A stretch of 64,000 nucleotides of DNA from Desulfurococcaceae archaeon AG1 (GTDB lineage: Archaea > Thermoproteota > Thermoprotei_A > Sulfolobales > AG1): contig BEWT01000016.1 in assembly GCA_003116855.1 (NCBI GenBank), positions 176,183 to 240,182 of the forward strand. Reading direction: 5' to 3'. Shown here in pieces: positions 42,703 through 50,204 of this stretch. Below the pieces are notes generated by a model that was given only the letters and a program-made list of their open reading frames with translations, searched no databases and was not told the DNA's origin. The translations under genes were made by a program, and so were the position numbers. How positions within the stretch are numbered: position 1 is the first letter of the stretch; the number at the start of each line of letters is the position of its first letter.

Positions 42703-43389
42703 TTGAAAGCAAAGGTGAGGATTGTATCGTATGGCGAGGATCAAATCAATATAGACTCGATCAGACTCACAGTATTGAGAATAATTGGCGAGAAATATAT
42801 AGAGGAACCAATAGATCTTGGAGATAACCCTGAGGAAACATTAGAAAAGATCGCTGTAGAGCTTGGCGAGGGATCCTATGTCGAAGCCATAGCTGAGGCT
42901 AAAAACCAGGTCATAAGAGTCGGTAGGTCGAGAACAGATCTAGGATCAAGTCCAGCGAAACAGGCGATCTTTTATAGACCTTCTAAGCTCTTGAGGATCG
43001 GTGTTTTGAGGAGTGTTAGAAATAACGGTCAAAATATAGGCTTGTCCGATAGCTCTGCCATTGTTAACGCTGGTAATGCGAACCAAGTAGACCAGGTAGA
43101 AGGACTGGAAAGTGGGAGCATAGCAGCAACTGATCAAGGTACTCTGTCAATAGGGCTTAGTGAGCTTAGCGATATTGAGTGGTATTATCCACAAGGTGAG
43201 TTCTACGTGTTCGAGGGGGATCTGAGGATCGATGGCGAGTGTGAGGCTGTGGTTATTGTTACAGAAGATGGTGAAAAGATACACTTCGTCAGAGCTTCGG
43301 GCATGGATAGGGCTGTTGTTATGAAGAAAGCGAGGACTACTGCTAAGAGGAGGAAAAAGAAGGGAAAAAAGAAGGCTAGAGGATCATAG
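42703..43389 (+). CDS. Hypothetical protein with lysine/arginine-rich C-terminal tail
   Basis: A 228-residue protein of unknown family. Residues 1-90 are a mixed alpha/beta domain beginning MKAKVRIVSYGEDQINIDS. Residues 105-150 are a low-complexity Asn/Ser/Gly linker (IVNAGNANQVDQVEGLESGS), a second beta-rich domain covers 155-205 (GEFYVFEGDLRIDGECEAVV), and the last 20 residues are almost all Lys/Arg (TTAKRRKKKGKKKARGS), which suggests nucleic acid or ribosome contact. It ends 14 bases inside the convergent argF gene. It is probably co-transcribed with the adenosine-kinase-like gene. Confidence 0.65.
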   Translation: MKAKVRIVSYGEDQINIDSIRLTVLRIIGEKYIEEPIDLGDNPEETLEKIAVELGEGSYVEAIAEAKNQVIRVGRSRTDLGSSPAKQAIFYRPSKLLRIGVLRSVRNNGQNIGLSDSSAIVNAGNANQVDQVEGLESGSIAATDQGTLSIGLSELSDIEWYYPQGEFYVFEGDLRIDGECEAVVIVTEDGEKIHFVRASGMDRAVVMKKARTTAKRRKKKGKKKARGS

Positions 43390-44308
43390 ATAATAGTGCT
43401 TTTTGTAGATGGAGCCTATTCTCAGCTTGATCCCATACAACGCTCTGCGGTCCATCGATCACCTGGTCCTCCACCTCCTCTCCCCTACGTGCTGGTAGGC
43501 AGTGCATGAATATAGCGTCCTTTTTAGCAAGGGACATTAGTTTTCCTGTAACTCTGTAGGGCTCTAGGTCTTTGATCCTCTTATCCCTCTCTCCTTCTTG
43601 TCCCATCGATACCCATACGTCTGTATAGATCACATCGGCATCTTTAGCAGCTCTTACCGGGTCGTCGAGCACCTCTATAGATGCTCCGGTTACTTCGGCT
43701 AATCTATATGCTCTTTCGAGGATCTTTTTTGAAGGATAATAGTCAGGCGGTGTTGCTATATACAGTGTTGCTCCTAGCATTGAGGAGACGGCTATCAAGC
43801 TATTCAGAACATTATCCCTCCCGTCACCGATAAAGACTATCTTTAACCCGGAGATTCTCTTCTTCTTCTCATAGATCGTGTAGAAGTCTGAGTAAGCTTG
43901 TAGGGGGTGCTCCTCATTGCTTAGGGCGTTTATTATAGGGATGCTTGAGGCGCTGGCCATTTCGTATAAAAGCTCGTGGGAATATACTCTGAGGGCAAGG
44001 CCATCGAGGTATCTGCTAAGAACCCTCGCCGTATCGCTCACACTCTCTCCTCTACCTAGCTGGAGTTCGTTCCAGTTCATGTATATAGCATCTCCGCCTA
44101 GCTGCTTCATAGCAAGTTCTAGGCTAACCCTTGTTCTAGTGCTGTGTTTTTGAAATACTAAGCCGAGGGTCTTACCCTTAAGTATGTTTAGCACTCTCTC
44201 TCCGGAGTAGTATTTGCTTTTCATAATCGATGTGATCTCTAGTAATCTCCATATCTCATCGCTTGATAGATCAAAAGCGGATATTATGTGCCTCCCTCTC
44301 AAACCCAC
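43376..44308 (-). CDS. argF: Ornithine carbamoyltransferase
   Basis: A 310-residue transcarbamylase that makes citrulline. The carbamoyl-phosphate site FQKHSTRTRVSLELAMK is near residue 52, the ornithine-loop HCLPARRGEEV near residue 268, and NALSNEEHPLQAYSDFYTI near 130. A trimeric enzyme of the argF/argI type. A GTG at 44308 or TTG at 44302 serves as the start. The 3' end overlaps the convergent hypothetical gene by 14 bases. The other two arginine enzymes, argG and argH, are 11 kb away. Confidence 0.95.
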   Translation of the reverse strand: MGLRGRHIISAFDLSSDEIWRLLEITSIMKSKYYSGERVLNILKGKTLGLVFQKHSTRTRVSLELAMKQLGGDAIYMNWNELQLGRGESVSDTARVLSRYLDGLALRVYSHELLYEMASASSIPIINALSNEEHPLQAYSDFYTIYEKKKRISGLKIVFIGDGRDNVLNSLIAVSSMLGATLYIATPPDYYPSKKILERAYRLAEVTGASIEVLDDPVRAAKDADVIYTDVWVSMGQEGERDKRIKDLEPYRVTGKLMSLAKKDAIFMHCLPARRGEEVEDQVIDGPQSVVWDQAENRLHLQKALLSMIL

Positions 44309-44492
44309 ACTAGAAGCCCGTTAAAACAATGGTTAGAAAGGTATAAGGATTAAGTGAAAGATTTTTATCTTGTTTTAATAATTCTGCATGGCTATAGATG
44401 GTGTTATGAGGGGTATAGCGTAGCTATATGAATCTCTTTTCAGGATCCCTAGTACCTAGGGTATAGTTATATAGTACTAGCCAGATCATTTG

Positions 44493-45527
44493 TTATATTT
44501 CGGACTTCTCTGTTTTCACATTAGCTAGCTCCTTCAATAATAGATCTAAACCATAGCCGGTTAGGGCGCTTATCAAGTAGATCTTCTCGTACCCATTGCT
44601 CTTAAGGATCTCCAAAACCTCCCCGATCTCTTCCTTAGATGCTGCGTCCACTTTGTTTATCAACACAACCACTCTCTCCATCCCTAGAAGCGATGTAACA
44701 CTTCTCAAGACTCTTAACTGCTCAGCTAGGCTATAATAAGCCCCTTTCCTTGGATCTATGAGGAATAATGCTAGGTCAGCGAGATTCTTTATAGCTGCTA
44801 CAGCCTTCATCTCTATCTCGTTCATATCCTCCAGGGGTCTGTCCAGGATTCCCGGGGTGTCTATTATAGCTATCCTTCTTCCCTCTATATCCAGGTGTCC
44901 CATAATAACTCTCTTTGTTGTGAAGGGGAAAGGAGAGGTTTCGGGTTTTGCAGATGAGATCCTGGATACAAGGGTTGATTTCCCCACCTGGGGCATTCCA
45001 CAAACCACTATGTTTATAGCTTCCTCCGATATGCAGGGGCTTCTTGATACCTCCTCTACGGCTTTTCTAAGAAGCTCAATACCTCTCAAACCCCTCCTGA
45101 CTGTTGAGAGAACTCTACCAACGTATTCTCTTGAGAGCGCTTCGATCTCGGCTGGATCCTCTGATTCAGCTATCCTTCTCCTATAATCTCTATAAAGGTT
45201 CGTCACGATATGAACAACTCTTCTACACCTATCTATTAGATTATCATACATCTTCTCGGAGGCTATTAGGGCTATCTCGGCATAGAATGGATGCATCGAT
45301 GAGGATCTCGGTAGTCTTGCACATCTACCAACAAGGTCTGCTAGTAGGGAGAACACCTTATCTATCTTAGCTAGATATATAGACCTAGCTCTAACAATTC
45401 TCGTGCTTCTCGCAATTTTCCCAGATATATCTATTCTCTCTCCATACGCTCTAAGCACCGTGCTCCTTATATACTCTGGGTCATAGATCTTGGTATTCCT
45501 CATCTCATTGCTAAGACATACAGGCAT
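44493..45527 (-). CDS. Nog1-family GTP-binding protein
   Basis: A 344-residue archaeal Nog1-type GTPase linked to large-subunit assembly. The N-terminal half is helical (residues 1-165). G1 is VVCGMPQVGKSTLVSRIS near residue 172, G2-G3 are FPFTTKR and IIDTPGILDRPLEDMNEIE, G4 is VVVLINKVDAASK near 290, and G5 is ISALTGYGL. The ATG at 45527 is only 18 bases from a TTTATAAG box (45541-45548); the ninth codon ATG (45503) gives a more natural short leader, so the start may be there. Confidence 0.86.
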   Translation of the reverse strand: MPVCLSNEMRNTKIYDPEYIRSTVLRAYGERIDISGKIARSTRIVRARSIYLAKIDKVFSLLADLVGRCARLPRSSSMHPFYAEIALIASEKMYDNLIDRCRRVVHIVTNLYRDYRRRIAESEDPAEIEALSREYVGRVLSTVRRGLRGIELLRKAVEEVSRSPCISEEAINIVVCGMPQVGKSTLVSRISSAKPETSPFPFTTKRVIMGHLDIEGRRIAIIDTPGILDRPLEDMNEIEMKAVAAIKNLADLALFLIDPRKGAYYSLAEQLRVLRSVTSLLGMERVVVLINKVDAASKEEIGEVLEILKSNGYEKIYLISALTGYGLDLLLKELANVKTEKSEI

Positions 45528-45666
45528 TTCCAGACCCTCTTTTATAAGCCATGACTGCGGGTCACACGGTTCGTGAATACATCACACATCAGCAACCTGG
45601 CTTCTATCATCCCCATAGATGTATTGGAAAAGCTAGTTTATCTATGTTGCGCAACTCCTGGTCTAT

Positions 45667-45762
45667 CTACTTCTTCCCAGCTCCTTTGGTCTCTTTCTCT
45701 CTGGATTCCTTCTTAACGCTCTCTTTCTCCATAAAGATCGTTGTTCTCTGCCTACCTCCCAT
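45667..45762 (-). CDS. Possible 31-aa basic leaderless microprotein
   Basis: ATG at 45762 to TAG at 45667 encodes MGGRQRTTIFMEKESVKKES and a further eleven residues ending KETKGAGKK. A CACATATAG box is centred about 26 bases upstream, which is what a leaderless start needs. The MGG-basic beginning and Lys-rich composition recall the N-terminal part of crenarchaeal eS25, but no helix-turn-helix domain follows in any frame. It could be a real small protein or the remnant of one. Confidence 0.35.
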   Translation of the reverse strand: MGGRQRTTIFMEKESVKKESREKETKGAGKK

Positions 45763-45824
45763 TCACCATCCCTAACAATCTATATGTGGCTGGCAATATA
45801 TCTTCGATAGGTGTGGCTTGACAG

Positions 45825-46817
45825 CTATCTTCTAACAAGGTTTTTAAGCAGGTGCTCCAGCTTTTCTCTCTCAACAAAAGTTACATTGTCTTCAAGCTTC
45901 TTCTTAGCCTCTCTATCTATACCTCTATTTGATAGTACTGCATAGATCTCGCAACCTAGTTTGGCGCAGATTTTTATAGTATTTACTATCTTCTCAACCA
46001 TCTCGTTATCGTCTCCACGATCCCTCTGGATTACTAGGGCTGTCTTCTGATCCTCTATTCTTCCCACAATATCTGGTGCTGTTCTCTTGAGCTTTACAGC
46101 CTCGATCCCCATTTCATACATTTTTCTCAGCATTGGATCTTCTTGCGCATGGATCTTGAGGATCTTGTTAACATAGCCATACACATATCTCTCTGTAAGC
46201 TCGTGCAGATCTATCCTAGACACTATTTCCTCGCCGAAAAGCTCGATAAGTTTCTGGGCAGTCTCTATGGAGGGATCCATTGCTTCCCGCTCATACTCAT
46301 ACACGGCTTTTCTGCTTGTCCCTATCATCTCTGCAAGCTCTCCTAGGCTAAGCATTCTTTCAATCCTCTTTCTATGAAGGGCGACCCCATTGATCTTTAC
46401 GAAGAAATGTCCTCTCTTATAATATATAGCTACTTTCTCGTTAGAGAGATAGAGATCCAGCGTCTCTGGATCCATAACGCTTATATCGGATCTATCCATC
46501 ACCACGCCCGGCTCTAGATCCTCATTTAGATAGGTCTCAGATATTATTACTGCTGCAGAGTCTAGCATCTTAGATGCTAGCTTGAGATCTTCTATCTCCT
46601 CTCTAGAGATCTCTGAAGCGTCTCTTCCTATCTTTATAATGATCCTCTTGTTTACGACAATATCAACAGATCTCCTCTCTCCACGCGGGTATTCTATTAT
46701 ATCAGCATCCATATTGTGTTTCTTAAGTATATCTAGGGTTTTCCTCAAAATCACAGCTATTCTTTCATCCCTAATGCTAGATGTCCTCCTCATAGTGTGA
46801 TCCTTCATCTCCCCCAT
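45825..46817 (-). CDS. Archaeal HTH-type transcriptional regulator (COG1395)
   Basis: A 330-residue protein with a central XRE-like helix-turn-helix at about residues 155-200 (LSLGELAEMIGTSRKAVYEY). The N-terminal 150 residues are an alpha/beta domain (SVDIVVNKRIIIKIGRD) and the C-terminal 110 have another alpha/beta region. This architecture matches the archaeal conserved COG1395 family. The ninth-codon ATG may be the real start because the first 41 bases overlap the preceding UPF0216-like gene. Target genes cannot be told. Confidence 0.82.
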   Translation of the reverse strand: MGEMKDHTMRRTSSIRDERIAVILRKTLDILKKHNMDADIIEYPRGERRSVDIVVNKRIIIKIGRDASEISREEIEDLKLASKMLDSAAVIISETYLNEDLEPGVVMDRSDISVMDPETLDLYLSNEKVAIYYKRGHFFVKINGVALHRKRIERMLSLGELAEMIGTSRKAVYEYEREAMDPSIETAQKLIELFGEEIVSRIDLHELTERYVYGYVNKILKIHAQEDPMLRKMYEMGIEAVKLKRTAPDIVGRIEDQKTALVIQRDRGDDNEMVEKIVNTIKICAKLGCEIYAVLSNRGIDREAKKKLEDNVTFVEREKLEHLLKNLVRR

Positions 46818-47241
46818 ATATTATAGAAATAATAAAGAGGGTTTTATATTTTTTTATAAGTGATATAGTATCTGCCTGGGTTAATATGCATCTATCGGCA
46901 TAATCGCTTGAAATAACTCCTCTAGATCTTAGCTCTAGAAGCATTCTAGATGTTTTCTCGTTACAGTCAAGAAGTCTATAGAAAGACGTACCAGAGACCT
47001 TAGCTATGATCATGGGGACTCTTATATGATCGGCTAGATCTCTTGGTATGTTAGATGCAAGATCCTTTGCCTCGCTCCCAAGCACAGCATGCCGATCACC
47101 GCCTACAAGATCCACATACGTGATCTCAGCTCTGGCAGCTTCTGAGAGCCTCTTCTTATCCTTCGGCGACATGTTTGCAAGGCTTTTGACAAGCTCTTTA
47201 TAATAACTCCCTATGGGATCCCTAACCCCTCCCAACTCCAT
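46777..47241 (-). CDS. UPF0216-like (DUF61) archaeal protein
   Basis: A 154-residue protein. The pattern MSPKDKKRLSEAARAEITYV, VGGDRHAVLGSEAKDLAS and RVPMIIAKVSGTSFYRLLDC resembles UPF0216/DUF61 (conserved H in the G-x-H loop and P-I-I strand). Function is unknown. It lies two bases after the ABC ATPase gene and overlaps the HTH regulator gene, so the three form an operon. Confidence 0.5.
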   Translation of the reverse strand: MELGGVRDPIGSYYKELVKSLANMSPKDKKRLSEAARAEITYVDLVGGDRHAVLGSEAKDLASNIPRDLADHIRVPMIIAKVSGTSFYRLLDCNEKTSRMLLELRSRGVISSDYADRCILTQADTISLIKKYKTLFIISIIYGGDEGSHYEEDI

Positions 47242-47243
47242 GG

Positions 47244-47945
47244 CTATACCCTCGACTCCTTATAGCTCTTCAGAACACCGCTCACCATTATAACAGCTCT
47301 ATCAGCATAGTCAATAACCCGGGGGTCATGGGATACTATGATCACTGTTGTCTTGAAATCCCTATTAAGGCTCTTAAGCATCTCTAAAGCCCTCATACTA
47401 CTATCCCAGTCTAGATTAGCTGTAGGTTCGTCTGCGAGTATAACGCTTGGTGTGTTAACCATAGCCCTCGCGATCGCAACGCGTTGTTTCTCACCACCGC
47501 TTAGAAATCTTGCTGGTTTGGAGGCCATGTTCTTGAGCCCTATATACTCTAGGATCTCTGAGACTTTCTCCTCTCTGATCTTCTTAGGCACTCCTGCTAT
47601 GAGCAAGGGTATTTCTACGTTCTCATACACATTAAGATCTTCCACAAGCCCGTAGTCCTGAGGTATATAGCCAACAACAGTATTCCTGATCATTGCCAGC
47701 CCCTCCTCATCGAGCATCGATATATTATAGCCGTCAACGATCACATCACCTCTATCAGGCCTCAAGAGCCCCGCAATGAGTTTAAGCAGGGTAGATTTTC
47801 CAGAGCCCGAGGGGCCGTGTATGGCCATGATCTCACCTCTGTTGACAACCAGGTTAACACCTTTTAGAGCGATAGTCTCGCCAACCTTAGGATCCCTGTA
47901 GATCTTCCACACGTCTCTCAAAATAACTACAGGCTCTATAACCAT
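47244..47945 (-). CDS. ABC transporter ATPase, LolD/MacB type
   Basis: A 233-residue ATP-binding subunit: Walker A GPSGSGKSTLLKLIAGL near residue 41, Q-loop YIPQDYGLVEDLNVYENVEI, signature FLSGGEKQRVAIARAM near 143 and Walker B VILADEPTANLDWDSS. It matches the LolD/MacB/FtsE-like class that drives FtsX-type permeases. No permease gene is adjacent: downstream lie UPF0216 and the HTH regulator. The partner must be elsewhere. Promoter-like TATTCTATAAC lies about 26-30 bases ahead. Confidence 0.88.
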   Translation of the reverse strand: MVIEPVVILRDVWKIYRDPKVGETIALKGVNLVVNRGEIMAIHGPSGSGKSTLLKLIAGLLRPDRGDVIVDGYNISMLDEEGLAMIRNTVVGYIPQDYGLVEDLNVYENVEIPLLIAGVPKKIREEKVSEILEYIGLKNMASKPARFLSGGEKQRVAIARAMVNTPSVILADEPTANLDWDSSMRALEMLKSLNRDFKTTVIIVSHDPRVIDYADRAVIMVSGVLKSYKESRV

Positions 47946-48390
47946 TAGACTCTAAGCCCCATGTTATAGAATAAGCTATGAGGGAAATATTTTAGAACAA
48001 TACGACAGGATCCTAAAACACTGTTTCCAAGATCAGGATCCCGAGCACATGAACAATTGGGCAATTGTTTCTATGTTATACGATAGCTTCATCTATGGGT
48101 TTGTTTTAGTTGCAATCTATCATGTTCTTAGCTCTATCAAAATATTTTTCAGCCAGCTTTTCTTTTCCATTCTAGTGCTCTAGAGATCTAGCAAGAGGGT
48201 TTATTCGCACATTTAGGTTTTTACCGATAGATTCCGTTTAGTAGAATTTCATTTAATAGTTTGCCTAGGCATATGATGGCAGATTATAAAAGCTACGCAG
48301 TTATATTTACACAAGATCCTTCAAGGTTGGCACTATTATTTAGATGAAACCATTATTACCATGTATTTGTTAAAAATCATGGTTAGATCT
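47946..48390. other. Divergent intergenic region
   Basis: Contains the palindrome at 48052-48069 and AT-rich tracts. No ORF, tRNA or guide-RNA box set was found. It separates the ABC ATPase operon from the sugar transporter operon. Confidence 0.4.
48052..48069. repeat. 18-bp perfect palindrome, operator candidate
   Basis: AACAATTG GG CAATTGTT, an 8-bp inverted repeat with two-base centre, lies about 107 bases upstream of the minus-strand ABC ATPase start and about 345 bases before the plus-strand transporter promoter. Its dyad geometry suits a dimeric helix-turn-helix regulator. Confidence 0.4.
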
Positions 48391-48395
48391 GGTGG

Positions 48396-48406
48396 ATATT
48401 TATAAG
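48396..48406 (+). promoter_or_regulatory. TATA box of the sugar transporter operon
   Basis: ATATTTATAAG is centred near 48400; transcription would start near 48426, 12 bases before the 68-aa ORF. Confidence 0.5.
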
Positions 48407-48437
48407 AATTCTTACATAACTGTGAAACGGGGGTCTT

Positions 48438-48644
48438 ATGATCTACGGTTTGGAGGTTCTCCACGACCAGCTTACTGCTTCTAAATCCCGGGATACAATG
48501 ATCTATGGCCTAGCTAGGTGGAATCTTTTTGCAGCTAATAAACCCACTACTGGGTCTTTGGTAGTCCTACTAGTCCCTGAGACTATAGCACACCATATCA
48601 TACCATATGGTGATGTAAATATATATCTTGAGCCATATATCTAG
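48438..48644 (+). CDS. Possible 68-aa leader ORF of the sugar transporter operon
   Basis: The first ORF after the operon TATA box, ending 12 bases before the binding-protein gene. The peptide begins MIYGLEVLHDQLTASKSRD and repeats the MIYGL word at residue 21, with a hydrophobic GSLVVLLVPETIAHHII stretch. It has no recognised homologue. It may be a translated leader, a small accessory protein or non-coding leader RNA. Confidence 0.35.
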   Translation: MIYGLEVLHDQLTASKSRDTMIYGLARWNLFAANKPTTGSLVVLLVPETIAHHIIPYGDVNIYLEPYI

Positions 48645-48656
48645 AGGTGAAATTAT

Positions 48657-50180
48657 ATGGTGACGTTATCAAGGGTAAGGGTTTCTCGAGGTATATCTAA
48701 GATCGCGGTAGTTATAGTAGTAGCAGTGATTGTTATTGCTATAGGGGCTTTCCTCTACACATCATATAGCGGTATATATTCAGCAAAACCCCCATCCACA
48801 CTAACAACCACAGCACCGCAGACCACAGTGCCACAGCAACAGCAAGCTCCCCAGATCCAAGCCACGCTCACGATTTTAGCCTCCTCAGGAGATCCAACAC
48901 TAGCCCCCTATCTAAGGCTTGTTGCTAGTGATTTTATGAAAGCGAATCCCAACGTTAAGGTTGAGGTTCAGCTAGTACCCTTTGCACAGCTTGTACAAAC
49001 TGCTCTTACGGCTCTTCAGAACCAAAACCCGTCTCCTGATATAATAATATTCTATCCCTCCCAGGCACCAACCCTTGGACCTTATCTGGTTGATATGAGG
49101 AAATACCTAGACTCTGGTGTTTTCAACAAATCCGATATACCGTTCTCCTCTATGCTGCCAGTGCATCTTCTAGACGAGAAGGGGAATCTTATAAAGATCT
49201 CCGGTATTCCGTTTCAGCAGGTCTTTGGATATGTAATAGTCTATAGAAAGAGCATATTTGAGAACCAACAGCTGGCTCAGGAGTTTAAGGATAAATATGG
49301 CTTTGACCTTAATCCTAATACATGGACATCATGGGATCAAATGATAAAAGCGGCAGAATTTATCCAGTCTAAGAAAGAATCCCTAGGAATAAAGTATGCT
49401 CTTCTATTTCCAAACGGTTTAACCCAATCTATATTTAATGGTTTTGTCGGGATCTTCTATTCATATGCAACACAAGATCCATGTACAGATGTAGCTCCAG
49501 GAAGCGTTGGTGGTTATTGGACATACTTTAAAGAGGTTAATGGAAAGATAGTGCCTACCCTCAACTGCACAGCCGGTATAAAAGCCCTCGAGACATATAA
49601 GAAGCTTGTTCAGTTCCAACCGCCTATAGATGTGCAGGCTATGGAGTATGATCAGCTGAGGGACTTCTTCTTAACAGGTGATTATGCCATGGTGGCAGCC
49701 TGGACAGCGTTTATACCGATCTATAATAATGCATCTGTATCAAAGGTGGCTGGAGATATAGGTGTTGCTCCACTACCCGGAGGGGCATCTGGTCAGGCTC
49801 CTACATTTGCTGGTATAAATCCATATTCAAAATACCCCGACCTAGCTGCAAAGCTTATAGCCATGATGATATCGCCTGAGGAGTATAGAAAGGGCGCGGA
49901 ACAGATAGGCTTCATCCCAGCTACCTATTCTGGATTGAAAGTAGCCTCAGAGGTCCCCGCCACATCTTGGGTCAAGCCTTTAATAAAGATTGTTGAGGAA
50001 CAGAGGACGGTGGATCTAAAGAGGGTCACTATAGTTAATAGTATAACTAACTTCTTCACAGAGCTAAGACCTATCTTCATCAAAAACGTTGCGGACTTTC
50101 TAAGAGGAAAGCAGAGCGCTGAAGAGACTATAAATAATATTGTGAACGACTGGATAAAGATTATGAAGATAGCAACATAG
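48657..50180 (+). CDS. Sugar ABC transporter substrate-binding protein with pilin-type signal
   Basis: A 507-residue MalE-like extracellular binding protein. The N-terminus has a class III signal: the basic SRG is followed by ISKIAVVIVVAVIVIAIGAF, as in the bindosome-type sugar-binding proteins of Sulfolobales, cut by PibD at the glycine. A Ser/Thr/Pro/Gln linker follows (PSTLTTTAPQTTVPQQQQ), then the two-lobe binding fold from about residue 60. An AGGTGA ribosome-binding site precedes the ATG. The specificity (maltose, glucose, other) is unknown. Confidence 0.88.
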   Translation: MVTLSRVRVSRGISKIAVVIVVAVIVIAIGAFLYTSYSGIYSAKPPSTLTTTAPQTTVPQQQQAPQIQATLTILASSGDPTLAPYLRLVASDFMKANPNVKVEVQLVPFAQLVQTALTALQNQNPSPDIIIFYPSQAPTLGPYLVDMRKYLDSGVFNKSDIPFSSMLPVHLLDEKGNLIKISGIPFQQVFGYVIVYRKSIFENQQLAQEFKDKYGFDLNPNTWTSWDQMIKAAEFIQSKKESLGIKYALLFPNGLTQSIFNGFVGIFYSYATQDPCTDVAPGSVGGYWTYFKEVNGKIVPTLNCTAGIKALETYKKLVQFQPPIDVQAMEYDQLRDFFLTGDYAMVAAWTAFIPIYNNASVSKVAGDIGVAPLPGGASGQAPTFAGINPYSKYPDLAAKLIAMMISPEEYRKGAEQIGFIPATYSGLKVASEVPATSWVKPLIKIVEEQRTVDLKRVTIVNSITNFFTELRPIFIKNVADFLRGKQSAEETINNIVNDWIKIMKIAT

Positions 50181-50204
50181 ATCGATCTAAATAGGTGTCC
50201 AGTC

